From Rhizobium sp. P32RR-XVIII (GTDB taxonomy: Bacteria > Pseudomonadota > Alphaproteobacteria > Rhizobiales > Rhizobiaceae), in NCBI RefSeq assembly GCF_012641395.1, contig NZ_JABAIH010000001.1:310001-374000 (forward strand): a stretch of DNA of 64,000 nt, in the 5' to 3' direction. Below the pieces are notes generated by a model. That model saw only the letters and a program-made list of their open reading frames with translations, searched no databases and had not been told where the DNA came from. This document shows, one piece after another, positions 30,418 through 38,664 of this stretch. The stretch's first letter is position 1. Every line of letters begins with the position of its first letter. The translations under genes were made by a program, and so were the position numbers.

Positions 30418-30533
30418 CGTGTTTTCCGCGTCTCAAATTTTGATAGAGCCCGTGCAAATAGCATCCCCTGTCACCTTGGCAAAGTGCTTTCCCGCTGTGA
30501 TAAGTTGGAGAATTGAAACGGGAGGACCTGCGC

Positions 30534-30986
30534 ATGGACATGACTGGCGAAGAACGCATCAATGCCCCTCGTGACGTAGTGTGGGCGGCCTTGAACGATC
30601 CGGATGTGTTGAAGCGATGCATTCCTGGCTGTCAAAGCCTCGAAATGAAGTCGCCGACGGAGCTTGCCGCAATCGTCAAAGTCAAGATAGGGCCGGTGTC
30701 GGCCACCTTTAACGGTGAGGTGACGCTCACCAACGTCAAAGCGCCGGAAAGCTACACGATCTCGGGTGAGGGTAAGGGCGGGGTCGCAGGCTTTGCCAAG
30801 GGCGGAGCCGATGTTGCCTTGAACGAGGATGGGGCGGAGACCGTGCTGCAATATGCGGTGAAAGCGCAGATAGGCGGCAAGCTGGCCCAACTCGGCGCCC
30901 GGCTGGTGGATACGACGTCGCACAAGCTTGCGCAGCAGTTCTTTGCAAATTTCAATTCAGTCGTGAGCGAAAAGGCCGCGCAATAG
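30534..30986 (+). CDS. CoxG-like SRPBCC (START-fold) protein
   Basis: A 150-residue single-domain protein of the carbon-monoxide-dehydrogenase subunit G family: MTGEERINAPRDVVWAALND opens it and GKLAQLGARLVDTTSHKLAQQFF closes it. No CO-dehydrogenase genes are near, so the CO role is not implied; orphan CoxG-like proteins are common. The ATG at 30534 lies behind GGGAGG; the upstream TTG start would put that site inside the gene. A GNAT gene follows after 21 bases and may share the transcript. Confidence 0.85.
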   Translation: MDMTGEERINAPRDVVWAALNDPDVLKRCIPGCQSLEMKSPTELAAIVKVKIGPVSATFNGEVTLTNVKAPESYTISGEGKGGVAGFAKGGADVALNEDGAETVLQYAVKAQIGGKLAQLGARLVDTTSHKLAQQFFANFNSVVSEKAAQ

Positions 30987-31007
30987 CGGCCTTCGAAGGT
31001 GCGGCCG

Positions 31008-31466
31008 ATGACGTCCTATCACTCACCTCCCTTGGAGTGCGCGGTCAGACATTCCCGTGCGTCGGACAGCGAACTGCTCGGCGACATTTACCTTAGTGTG
31101 CGCAAGCAGACGTTCACCTGGGTCGATCCCGGCAGTTTTCGCCGCGAGGATTTCCTCGCGCATTCGCAGGGCGAAATGGTCTGGGTTGCCGAAGCGCGGG
31201 ATGGCGAGATCGCCGGGTTCATGACACTCTGGGCTGAGGACGATTTTATCCACATGCTCTACATCCGGAAGGAATGGCAGGGCAGGGGCGTTGGAACCGC
31301 GCTTTTGGAAGCCCTGCCCGAGTGGCCGCGCCGAAAATACCGATTGAAATGCCTGACCAACAACCGGAACGCCAAGGCGTTCTATGCCCGTCACGGTTTC
31401 GTCGTGACTGGAAACGGCACGTCCGCCGAAGGTGACTACGAAGAACTGAGCTTTATTCCTGCCTGA
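31008..31466 (+). CDS. GNAT-family N-acetyltransferase
   Basis: A 152-residue GNAT. The acetyl-CoA loop is IRKEWQGRGVGTALLEAL, and the end shows NRNAKAFYARHGFVVTG, a usual family motif. Substrate unknown. Start choice: the ATG at 31008 has GAAGG eight bases ahead; the GTG at 30999 would add three residues. Probably cotranscribed with the CoxG-like gene. Convergent with the LapA-domain gene, 10 bases away. Confidence 0.82.
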   Translation: MTSYHSPPLECAVRHSRASDSELLGDIYLSVRKQTFTWVDPGSFRREDFLAHSQGEMVWVAEARDGEIAGFMTLWAEDDFIHMLYIRKEWQGRGVGTALLEALPEWPRRKYRLKCLTNNRNAKAFYARHGFVVTGNGTSAEGDYEELSFIPA

Positions 31467-31476
31467 GGGCGGCCGG

Positions 31477-31809
31477 TCAGTGGGAAGGCAACTGGCCGGT
31501 CATCTCTTCGGCCCGCGTCTTATGACGATCGGCCTCGCTCTGCCAGCGAATGGCTTCCTTCGCCTCGATTTTCGCGCGCTTGCGGTGTTTGCCCTGAGTA
31601 AACCACGTGACGGCGGAACCGATCAGCATGCCGATGATCAAGGCGATGAAGAGGAAAATGAACAACGGCGCCGAGACGGCGAGAACCTGGTCTTGCGGCT
31701 GGAAGGGGTTGAAAGCCAGCGTCACACTCTGCCGGTTGGCAACGCAGAAGACGATGAGAATGATGCCCAGCGGCAGCAAAATCAAAAGGTTGATGATCTT
31801 CTTCGCCAT
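31477..31809 (-). CDS. LapA-domain (DUF1049) small inner-membrane protein
   Basis: A 110-residue protein with two predicted transmembrane helices (INLLILLPLGIILIVFCVA and LFIFLFIALIIGMLIGSAVTW) and a basic, coiled-coil cytoplasmic tail. This is the LapA_dom pattern, often next to ihfB as here. Its E. coli counterpart LapA works with LapB in LPS control. GGAGG lies five bases before the ATG at 31809; the longer reading to 31851 is rejected on that ground. It is 110 bases downstream of ihfB. Confidence 0.85.
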   Translation of the reverse strand: MAKKIINLLILLPLGIILIVFCVANRQSVTLAFNPFQPQDQVLAVSAPLFIFLFIALIIGMLIGSAVTWFTQGKHRKRAKIEAKEAIRWQSEADRHKTRAEEMTGQLPSH

Positions 31810-31919
31810 CCCGGCCTCCGCGCTTGGTCGCGCCGGCTCGACGCGGCGCATGATCGCTCACCAGAATAGAAAGGTGTGCGCGAAGTTCAAGCGCGGTTTC
31901 GTCGCAACCCGGATCAGCC

Positions 31920-32219
31920 TCAGTCTTCCTGATCCGCCTGGCCGGGATTCAGCCGCTCGCGCAACTCCTTGCCGGTCTTGAAGAAGGGCACCCACTTCTC
32001 TTCGACGAAGACGGTGTCGCCCGTACGCGGATTGCGGCCGGAGCGCGAAGGACGATTTTTGACGGAAAATGCGCCGAAGCCGCGCAGCTCCACGCGGTTG
32101 CCCGCTGCGAGCGCATCGGTGATCTCGTCGAGAACCGCGTTGACGATGTTCTCGACATCCCGGTGATAAAGATGCGGGTTGCGCGCTGCAACAATCTGCA
32201 CCAGTTCCGACTTGATCAC
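31920..32219 (-). CDS. ihfB: Integration host factor beta subunit
   Basis: A 99-residue HU/IHF-fold DNA-bending protein. The family motif is [27 protein letters not shown], with the DNA-intercalating proline in RNPRTG. It starts at GTG with GGGGGAGA a few bases ahead. It pairs with IhfA, not in this window, to bend DNA at sites including sigma-54 promoters, fitting with rpoN nearby. Its start lies 29 bases after the sppA stop, so the two are likely cotranscribed. Confidence 0.95.
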   Translation of the reverse strand: MIKSELVQIVAARNPHLYHRDVENIVNAVLDEITDALAAGNRVELRGFGAFSVKNRPSRSGRNPRTGDTVFVEEKWVPFFKTGKELRERLNPGQADQED

Positions 32220-32248
32220 GGTCTCCCCCTTAAATTATTGATTTCTTA

Positions 32249-33199
32249 TTAATCCCGGCCAAACTGCCAAACTGAAACGAGCCCGTCAAGGAGCAACTTT
32301 TGGGGGAGAATTGCGGCGATGTCCTGACCCTTCACGAGATCGCCATACCCGAACAACACTGCGACCCTGGAAACAGCGTCAGCGAGCAGAAAAGGTGTGC
32401 TGCTCTTCTTGTTCCAATCGACGATCGGCAGATCCTTGCTGACATTTCGCCCGGCAAGATAAGTGCGGATCTCGGCATCGCCGCCGATCTGGTCAATGAG
32501 CTTTAGCTTTACCGCCTGACGGCCGGTAAAGATCGTGCCGTCCGCCAGCTTCAGCGCTTCATCGCGTGGGAGTTTGCGGCGATCGGCGACGAGATCGACA
32601 AACCAGCCATAGCTATCCATGACCATGTTTTGGATCATCGCCTTGGCCTCTTCGCTGGCCGGATGGAAAGGCGACGGCTCCGCCTTCAGCGGCGACGATT
32701 TAATCTCCTGTAGCGAGACCCCCAGCTTATCAAGCAAAGGCTGGACCTGAGGGTACTGAAAAATCACGCCGATCGAGCCGGTGAGCGAGCTTTCTCCGGC
32801 AATGATCGTATCGCCGGCGGTCGCGATCATGTAGCCAGCGGAAGCCGCCAGCGTTCGGACGTCGGAGACGACCGGCTTCTTCGCTGCGATTGCCCGGATC
32901 GCCTTGAATATCTTTTCGCCGCCGTAGGTCGTACCCCCCGGGGAGGAAATGGAAACGATAACGCCTTTGACGCGATCGCTCTCCTCGATCTTCTTGAGCC
33001 GCTCAAGGAGTTCGTCGTTGTCGGTGATGAGGCCGGAAATCGTGACATGAGCGATGTGCGGCCGTCCTGTCTCGATGTCGCCCGCGACAAATTCGTAGAG
33101 CGCGAAGCCGAGCGCGACAAAAAGCACGACCGCGGCGATGCGCCAGAAACTAAGTTTGCGGCGAAGCCTGCGGCGATCCGCGATCGTCGAACTGTCCAT
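32249..33199 (-). CDS. sppA: Signal peptide peptidase SppA (36K type)
   Basis: A 316-residue membrane-anchored serine protease that degrades cleaved signal peptides. A single N-terminal helix (about 20-42, IAAVVLFVALGFALYEFV) is followed by the clp-like fold. The nucleophile Ser lies in LAASAGYMIA and the partner Lys in LQEIKSSPLKAEPS. SISSPGG forms the oxyanion part. The ATG at 33199 is behind GGAGG; the longer frame to 33334 is not supported. It is divergent from lptC. Confidence 0.92.
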   Translation of the reverse strand: MDSSTIADRRRLRRKLSFWRIAAVVLFVALGFALYEFVAGDIETGRPHIAHVTISGLITDNDELLERLKKIEESDRVKGVIVSISSPGGTTYGGEKIFKAIRAIAAKKPVVSDVRTLAASAGYMIATAGDTIIAGESSLTGSIGVIFQYPQVQPLLDKLGVSLQEIKSSPLKAEPSPFHPASEEAKAMIQNMVMDSYGWFVDLVADRRKLPRDEALKLADGTIFTGRQAVKLKLIDQIGGDAEIRTYLAGRNVSKDLPIVDWNKKSSTPFLLADAVSRVAVLFGYGDLVKGQDIAAILPQKLLLDGLVSVWQFGRD

Positions 33200-33416
33200 A
33201 AAGTCCTCCAGAGCCGCGGGGGCGGCCACATGCAACACGGCATCAGATAAGGCGGCGCTCCGCCTTCGGAAATGCCGGTGTGCCTCGTTTTCTTGCCTTA
33301 TTTGCTTGTTGCAAAAAAAAATCCATATTGGCAAGCCAGTGTAATAATGCGAAACGATCTGTGATCGGCTGAAGCACTTCCTATATACAGGCCCCGATCA
33401 CCGACACGGAAACGCA

Positions 33417-34082
33417 ATGCTCAACACGCTAAACAGCAGCGGGACGCCTGCCTTTGCCAGGCCTGAACGGAGCGCCTACACGGCTGCGCTTTTCCATTCC
33501 GCGCGCGTCCGGCGCCTGAAGATCCTGTTGCCTGTCGCTGCCGTCATGGTTTCGCTGGCCTTCATTGCAGTCTCGATGGTCCGCGCTTACCTGCCGGAAA
33601 ACCTAAAAATCGAAGGCGCCAAGATCGAAAACGGGAAGGTCGTCATGGAAAAACCGGCAATCGCCGGACGCAATTCCGATGGCATCAACTATTCGATGCT
33701 CGCTGAGCGCGCGCTGCAGGACATCAAGAATCCCAATCTCATCACGCTCGAAACGATCAAGGCGGCAGTGCCGGTCCACGACGATCTGATTGCCCGCGTC
33801 GAGGCCTCCACAGCCGACTACGACCGCGCCACCGACAATCTTGTGATGAACGATCCCTTCACCATTCTGCTCAGTAACGGTCTGACGGCGAATTTCCAGT
33901 CTGCCAAGCTCGATATCAAGGGCGGCAAGATGACGACGGATACCCCGATCCACATTCAAAAAGACGGCGCATCGGTTGTTGCGGATTCGCTTCAGATGAC
34001 GGATAAGGGGCGCGTGATCACATTCGAGGGGAACGTGCGCATGAATGTCGATCCAACCGTCATTCGCAAACAGGGCACCTAA
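33417..34082 (+). CDS. lptC: LPS export protein LptC
   Basis: A bitopic inner-membrane protein of 221 residues. A single helix at about 36-58 (LLPVAAVMVSLAFIAVSMV) precedes a periplasmic beta-jellyroll (DUF1239 family) ending in the LptC pattern DSLQMTDKGRVITFEGNVRM. It receives LPS from the LptBFG pump and passes it to LptA. First gene of the lptC-lptA-lptB run; 14 bases to lptA. A CTATATAC box about 30 bases ahead of the ATG resembles a rhizobial -10. Confidence 0.9.
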   Translation: MLNTLNSSGTPAFARPERSAYTAALFHSARVRRLKILLPVAAVMVSLAFIAVSMVRAYLPENLKIEGAKIENGKVVMEKPAIAGRNSDGINYSMLAERALQDIKNPNLITLETIKAAVPVHDDLIARVEASTADYDRATDNLVMNDPFTILLSNGLTANFQSAKLDIKGGKMTTDTPIHIQKDGASVVADSLQMTDKGRVITFEGNVRMNVDPTVIRKQGT

Positions 34083-34096
34083 CAGCCGGGTCACTC

Positions 34097-34708
34097 ATGA
34101 CAAAAGATAGTCACTCTTCAATTCGCAAGTCTGGCTTAGCGCTCAGCGGCTGCGCCTTGGCGCTTCTGGTGACCGCGGGGGCAGCTTTCGCACAAGCCAC
34201 AACGAGCCAGATGAATGGCTTAAAGCTCGACAGCAACAAACCGATCCAGATCGAAAGCGATAAGCTTGAGATTCACGACCAGGAGCACAAGGCCGACTTT
34301 ACCGGCAAGGTAAAGGTCGTGCAGGGAACAACAACCCTGGAGGCCGGCCATATGACTGTCTTCTACAAGGCACAGCCAGATGGTTCAAAGGCGCCGGCAG
34401 ACGGTTCAAAGCCCGATGCAGCTGCCGCCTCCATTTCATCCGGCAATGCCGATATTGACCACATCATCGTTACCGACAAGGTTTTCCTGAGCTCAGGCAC
34501 CCAAACGGCAACAGCCGACGACGGCTCCTTCGACATGGCCAAGCAGCTCTTCATCCTGAAGGGCGACAAGGTCGTGCTGACCGATGGGCCGAACGTCTTC
34601 ACAGGCTGCCAGCTCACCGTTGAGATGCAGACCGGACACGCGCAACTGGATAGCTGCGGGGGGCGCGTCCAGATTCAGCTCGATCCGCAATCCCAGAAAA
34701 AGAACTGA
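34097..34708 (+). CDS. lptA: Periplasmic LPS-transport bridge protein LptA
   Basis: A 203-residue OstA-like protein with a signal peptide (about 1-33, hydrophobic LALSGCALALLVTAGAAFAQA). The jellyroll shows IQIESDKLEIHDQEHKADF and KVKVVQGTTTLEAGHMTVFY. A low-complexity loop rich in Ala, Asp, Gly and Ser (about 95-118) is inserted. It polymerises to span the periplasm for LPS. It lies 14 bases from lptC and 15 from lptB, one operon. Confidence 0.92.
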   Translation: MTKDSHSSIRKSGLALSGCALALLVTAGAAFAQATTSQMNGLKLDSNKPIQIESDKLEIHDQEHKADFTGKVKVVQGTTTLEAGHMTVFYKAQPDGSKAPADGSKPDAAAASISSGNADIDHIIVTDKVFLSSGTQTATADDGSFDMAKQLFILKGDKVVLTDGPNVFTGCQLTVEMQTGHAQLDSCGGRVQIQLDPQSQKKN

Positions 34709-34723
34709 AACCGGCCTCCCGAC

Positions 34724-35536
34724 GTGAAATTATTTTCGTTTTTAACCGCGTTCGGCAAGTCCGGGCCGCAATCCGCAGCGGATCCCGGTGCCGGCGGGGA
34801 CAAGAGTCGCTACCAGGGGACGCTGATCGCGCGCGGCCTCACGAAGACCTATGGGACGCGGCGCGTTGTCAATGGCGTGTCGCTGGTCGTACGGCGCGGC
34901 GAAGCCGTCGGCCTCCTAGGGCCTAACGGCGCCGGTAAGACGACCTGTTTTTACATGATCACAGGTCTGGTTCCGGTGGACGAGGGCACCATCGAAATCG
35001 ACGGCAATGACGTGACGACGATGCCGATGTATCGCCGGTCGCGCCTCGGGGTCGGCTATCTGCCGCAGGAGGCTTCGATCTTTCGTGGCTTGACGGTCGA
35101 GGAGAATATCCGGGCCGTGCTCGAAGTCCACGAGAAGAACAAGGCAGAGCGCGAGAAGAAGCTGGATGAACTCCTGGAAGAGTTCCATATCTCCAAGCTG
35201 CGAAAGGCGGCGGCGGTTTCGCTATCGGGTGGTGAGCGGCGCCGTCTGGAAATCGCTCGCGCCCTTGCAACCGATCCGACTTTCATGCTGCTGGACGAGC
35301 CGTTTGCGGGCGTTGACCCTATCTCGGTCGCTGACATCCAGAACCTCGTACATCATCTGACGGCGCGTGGCATCGGCGTTCTGATTACCGACCACAATGT
35401 GCGCGAGACCCTCGGTCTCATCGATCGCGCCTATATCATCCATGCTGGCGAAGTGCTGACTCACGGCCGGGCGAACGACATCGTCAACAATCCTGAAGTG
35501 CGCCGGCTCTACCTGGGCGATAAATTCAGCCTTTGA
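34724..35536 (+). CDS. lptB: LPS-export ABC transporter ATPase LptB
   Basis: Cytoplasmic ATPase that powers LPS extraction with LptFG. Walker A is GPNGAGKTT, the signature is [15 protein letters not shown], Walker B is [13 protein letters not shown] and the switch His follows in ITDHNVRE. The start is a GTG, and about 30 residues precede the normal LptB N-terminus, so a shorter form is possible. A hairpin without a T-run follows its stop, and rpoN lies 155 bases downstream, the common lptB-rpoN order. Confidence 0.93.
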   Translation: MKLFSFLTAFGKSGPQSAADPGAGGDKSRYQGTLIARGLTKTYGTRRVVNGVSLVVRRGEAVGLLGPNGAGKTTCFYMITGLVPVDEGTIEIDGNDVTTMPMYRRSRLGVGYLPQEASIFRGLTVEENIRAVLEVHEKNKAEREKKLDELLEEFHISKLRKAAAVSLSGGERRRLEIARALATDPTFMLLDEPFAGVDPISVADIQNLVHHLTARGIGVLITDHNVRETLGLIDRAYIIHAGEVLTHGRANDIVNNPEVRRLYLGDKFSL

Positions 35537-35571
35537 CAGGATCTAAGGCGATCGAAATTCGCCTTCCTGTC
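35535..35571 (+). other. Hairpin between lptB and rpoN
   Basis: GACAGG...CCTGTC encloses AAGGCG-9-CGCCTT with a four-base bulge on the left arm. It begins inside the lptB stop region. There is no T-tract, so it may be a processing or attenuation element rather than a terminator. Confidence 0.4.
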
Positions 35572-35691
35572 ATACTTGCGCTTGACCAAATAGGATAAAA
35601 AAGCAATTTTTGGGCCAAGTTGGTTTCCGCGGCCCGGACGATTGTTCAGGCGTGGTTTCCCGGGAAAATGAACGGGAGTTTCGCGTCGGCT

Positions 35692-37224
35692 ATGGCTTTG
35701 TCAGCCAATCTTTTCCTGCGACAAAACCAGTCGTTGGTCATGACGCCGCAACTGATGCAATCCATCCAGTTGCTGCAGATGACGCATGTCGAACTGGTCC
35801 AGTTCATCGCCCAGGAAGTCGAGAAAAACCCGTTGCTCGAATTTCCGTCAGATGACGCGGAAACCGGCAGTGATTACGACCCGCAGGATGAGGCGCACGG
35901 ACGCCAGCCGGATGACGACCGCGCCGATGCGCTTTCCGGAGACTGGTACGACAACGGTACCGACGGTAACGGCAGCCGGCTGAAAGAAGAGCTGGACGCC
36001 AATTATGCCAACGTCTTTCAGGACGATGGAGCGCCGGCGCGGGTTGATGCACCGGAGCTGATCAGTCAGTGGAAGTCGATGCCGGGAAGCGGCGACGGCG
36101 AGAATTACGATCTCGACGATTTTGTTGCAGGGCAGGTTTCGCTCAAGGATTACCTCGCGCAACAAGTTCCATTCATTCTGCCGGATATGGCTGACCGGTT
36201 GATCGCACAGCAGATGGTCGACCAGCTCGATGAGGCTGGTTATCTGCAGGGCGACGTTGCTGAGATCGGCGGCAGGTTGAACGCCGATCCCACGACGGCC
36301 GAACGTGTTCTTGCCGCGCTGCAGACGCTCGATCCGCCCGGCGTTTTCGCGCGCAACCTTGCCGAGTGCCTGTCGATCCAGCTGAAGCAGAAAGATCGCT
36401 TCGATCCCGCCATGCAGGCGCTCATCGCCAACCTCGAGCTGCTGGCACGGCGAGATTTTGCGACGCTCAAGCGGCTTTGCGGGGTTGACGAGGAAGACCT
36501 GCTCGACATGCTCGCGGAGATCCGCCAGCTGAATCCGAAGCCCGGCAGCAGCTTCCAGACGGGCGTTTCCGAAGCGATCATGCCGGATGTGGTCGTGCGG
36601 GCGTCGTCGGATGGCGGCTGGCTGGTGGAGTTGAACCCCGATACACTCCCCCGCGTGCTGGTCAACCAGTCCTATTTCGCGAATGTGAGCAAGAACTCCA
36701 GCGAATACGCATTCTTGTCGGAATGCCTTCAGAACGCCAACTGGCTCACGCGCAGTCTCGATCAGCGCGCAAAGACGATCGTGAAGGTGGCCAGCGAGAT
36801 CGTTCGTCAGCAGGATGCCTTTCTGATGCATGGCGTCGACCATCTGCGGCCCCTGAATCTGAAGACCGTTGCCGATGCGATCAAAATGCATGAGTCGACG
36901 GTCAGCCGCGTCACCTCGAACAAATACATTCTGACGCCGCGTGGCCTTTTCGAACTCAAATATTTCTTCACGGTATCGATCAGTGCGGTGGAAGGCGGTG
37001 AAAGTCATTCGGCCGAGGCGGTTCGCCATAGGATCCGCACCCTGATCATGCAGGAAGGTTCGGATGCGGTCCTCTCCGACGATGACATTGTCGACATCCT
37101 GAAAAAGGAGGGCATCGATCTCGCTCGCCGTACGGTTGCAAAATACCGGGAAGCGATGAACATACCCTCTTCCGTTCAACGGCGGCGTGAGAAGCGAGCT
37201 TTGGCGAAGGTTGCCGGCTTTTAG
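35692..37224 (+). CDS. rpoN: RNA polymerase sigma-54 factor
   Basis: Directs nitrogen-regulated and other -24/-12 promoters with enhancer proteins. Region I is Gln-rich (RQNQSLVMTPQLMQSIQLLQM). Region II is acidic (DDAETGSDYDPQDE and on). The core-binding part follows, then the helix-turn-helix and the RpoN box, ARRTVAKYREAMNIPSS. MALSANLFLRQ, from ATG 35692, is the familiar rhizobial N-terminus and gives 510 residues. ATG 35668 and TTG 35620 are in frame upstream, and none has a good ribosome site. Confidence 0.96.
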   Translation: MALSANLFLRQNQSLVMTPQLMQSIQLLQMTHVELVQFIAQEVEKNPLLEFPSDDAETGSDYDPQDEAHGRQPDDDRADALSGDWYDNGTDGNGSRLKEELDANYANVFQDDGAPARVDAPELISQWKSMPGSGDGENYDLDDFVAGQVSLKDYLAQQVPFILPDMADRLIAQQMVDQLDEAGYLQGDVAEIGGRLNADPTTAERVLAALQTLDPPGVFARNLAECLSIQLKQKDRFDPAMQALIANLELLARRDFATLKRLCGVDEEDLLDMLAEIRQLNPKPGSSFQTGVSEAIMPDVVVRASSDGGWLVELNPDTLPRVLVNQSYFANVSKNSSEYAFLSECLQNANWLTRSLDQRAKTIVKVASEIVRQQDAFLMHGVDHLRPLNLKTVADAIKMHESTVSRVTSNKYILTPRGLFELKYFFTVSISAVEGGESHSAEAVRHRIRTLIMQEGSDAVLSDDDIVDILKKEGIDLARRTVAKYREAMNIPSSVQRRREKRALAKVAGF

Positions 37225-37281
37225 AAAGCCATGCCAGATCAACCCTTATCAGTGCATCCAAATATGTGACACGCCCGGCCG

Positions 37282-37310
37282 TTGACTTTTTGTTAACGTG
37301 CCGCTAGAAG
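37282..37310 (+). promoter_or_regulatory. Candidate sigma-70 promoter ahead of hpf
   Basis: TTGACT (37282-37287), 17 bases, TAGAAG (37305-37310). The -10 matches four of six bases. It lies in the 253-base rpoN-hpf gap, 168 bases before the hpf ATG. Confidence 0.35.
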
Positions 37311-37477
37311 GCCGCCGCAATTAGCGCTGTGAAGCGTTCAGACTTATCCCCATCATCCTCAGGGCGCTTGAAGCACGCAACTTAAGCCGATCTTGCTTGA
37401 GTTTGCGCGAAGTGCTTGGATGAGCTGTAGCCTTGGCGTAAACTGGTGCCGCAACCACTTATAAGAAGGGAAACTCC

Positions 37478-38053
37478 ATGAGTGTGCGTGTATCCGGTAA
37501 ACATATGGAAATTGGTGACTCGTTTCGTCAGAGGATCGAGGACCACATGGACACGGCCATCACGAAGTACTTCGACGGAGGATATTCTGGGCAGGTGATT
37601 GTCGAGAAATCGAGTGCGCGCTTTTCCGCCGATTGCAAGCTTCATCTCGATAGCGGGGTGGTTTTGCATGCAGCAGGAGAGGCGATGGATCCGCAGCTGG
37701 CATTCGAGGCCGCTTCGGAGCGTATCGAGAAGCGTCTGCGCCGCTACAAGCGCAAGCTCAAGGATCACCATGCCGGAAACCATCTTAACGGGTCAGCCGA
37801 AGTCGCCTATACGGTGATGGACGCTGTCCCGGACCATGAAGAAGAGGTTCCCGACGATTTTGCCCCGGCAATTGTTGCCGAGAGCACGAAGCAGTTGAAG
37901 ACCATGTCCGTTGCGACCGCCGTCATGGCGCTCGATATGACAGACGAGCCGTTGCTTCTGTTCCGCAGCCCGGGCAAGGAACATTTGAACATCGTTTACC
38001 GCAGGCATGACGGTAATATTGGCTGGATCGACGCAGCCAATATCAAGAGCTGA
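37478..38053 (+). CDS. hpf: Ribosome hibernation promoting factor, long form
   Basis: A 191-residue protein. The N-terminal S30AE/HPF domain (about 1-105, MSVRVSGKHMEIGDSFRQRI) is joined to the C-terminal dimerisation domain (about 130-190, PLLLFRSPGKEHLNIVYRRHDGNIGWID). The long form dimerises 70S ribosomes into 100S particles in stationary phase. AAGGGAAA lies just before the ATG. It is the usual gene between rpoN and ptsN, and older literature calls it a sigma-54 modulation protein. Confidence 0.94.
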   Translation: MSVRVSGKHMEIGDSFRQRIEDHMDTAITKYFDGGYSGQVIVEKSSARFSADCKLHLDSGVVLHAAGEAMDPQLAFEAASERIEKRLRRYKRKLKDHHAGNHLNGSAEVAYTVMDAVPDHEEEVPDDFAPAIVAESTKQLKTMSVATAVMALDMTDEPLLLFRSPGKEHLNIVYRRHDGNIGWIDAANIKS

Positions 38054-38125
38054 CATCCGGGTGATGGGTAGCGGCGGCGGCGCCGTTTCCCAATCATCCG
38101 GTTTCGGCGACAAAAGGAAAAAGAA

Positions 38126-38590
38126 ATGGCATTGGCAGATCTGCTGCACCAGGATGCGATCATTCCCGCCCTAAGGGTAAATTCCAAGAAACAGTTGCTT
38201 CAGGAGCTGGCCGCAAAGGCCTCCAAGGTTACAGGCCTTTCCGAGCGGGAAATTTTCGACGTCGTTCTGCAGCGCGAGCGTCTCGGCTCGACGGGTGTCG
38301 GTAACGGCATCGCCATTCCGCATGGCAAGCTTCCGAGCGTACGCTCGATCGTAGGCGTCTTTGCGCGGCTGGAAAGTCCGGTCGATTTCGAAGCCCTGGA
38401 TGATCAGCCGGTCGATCTGGTGTTTCTTCTCCTTGCTCCAGAAGGGGCAGGGGCTGATCACCTGAAGGCGCTCTCGCGCATTGCACGCGTGCTTCGCGAT
38501 CAGGACCTCGTCGCGAAACTGCGCGCCACCGATTCCGCGTCGGCGATCTATGCCTTCCTTAACGAAGAGCAGGCATCGAACGCCGCCTGA
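38126..38590 (+). CDS. ptsN: PTS-Ntr EIIA component PtsN
   Basis: A 154-residue EIIA-Ntr domain. The phospho-accepting His lies in NGIAIPHGKLPSVRS near residue 67. It is phosphorylated through PtsP-PtsO and controls potassium uptake and other functions in rhizobia. It completes the rpoN-hpf-ptsN cluster. A strong palindrome follows 20 bases after its stop. Confidence 0.95.
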   Translation: MALADLLHQDAIIPALRVNSKKQLLQELAAKASKVTGLSEREIFDVVLQRERLGSTGVGNGIAIPHGKLPSVRSIVGVFARLESPVDFEALDDQPVDLVFLLLAPEGAGADHLKALSRIARVLRDQDLVAKLRATDSASAIYAFLNEEQASNAA

Positions 38591-38610
38591 GTGGCAGCTG
38601 ATGGCTTAAA

Positions 38611-38646
38611 CGAAGAGAGGCGCCTGAGCTCAGGCGCCTCTCTTCG
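38611..38646. terminator. 36-bp perfect palindrome between ptsN and chemoreceptor
   Basis: CGAAGAGAGGCGCCTGAG is followed directly by its exact complement with no spacer, then TTTG on the right and, read on the other strand, TTTA on the left. It lies between two convergent genes and probably terminates both, although the T-runs are short. Confidence 0.75.
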
Positions 38647-38664
38647 TTTGCGGAAGCTGATTGC

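Noticed and set aside
30460..30500. Possible sigma-54 promoter ahead of the CoxG-like gene
   Set aside because: TTGGCA and TGC occur but the GG-to-GC spacing does not match the -24/-12 rule.
35848..37242. 464-residue frame opposite rpoN
   Set aside because: Antisense shadow; no start signal, no motif, and low-complexity composition.
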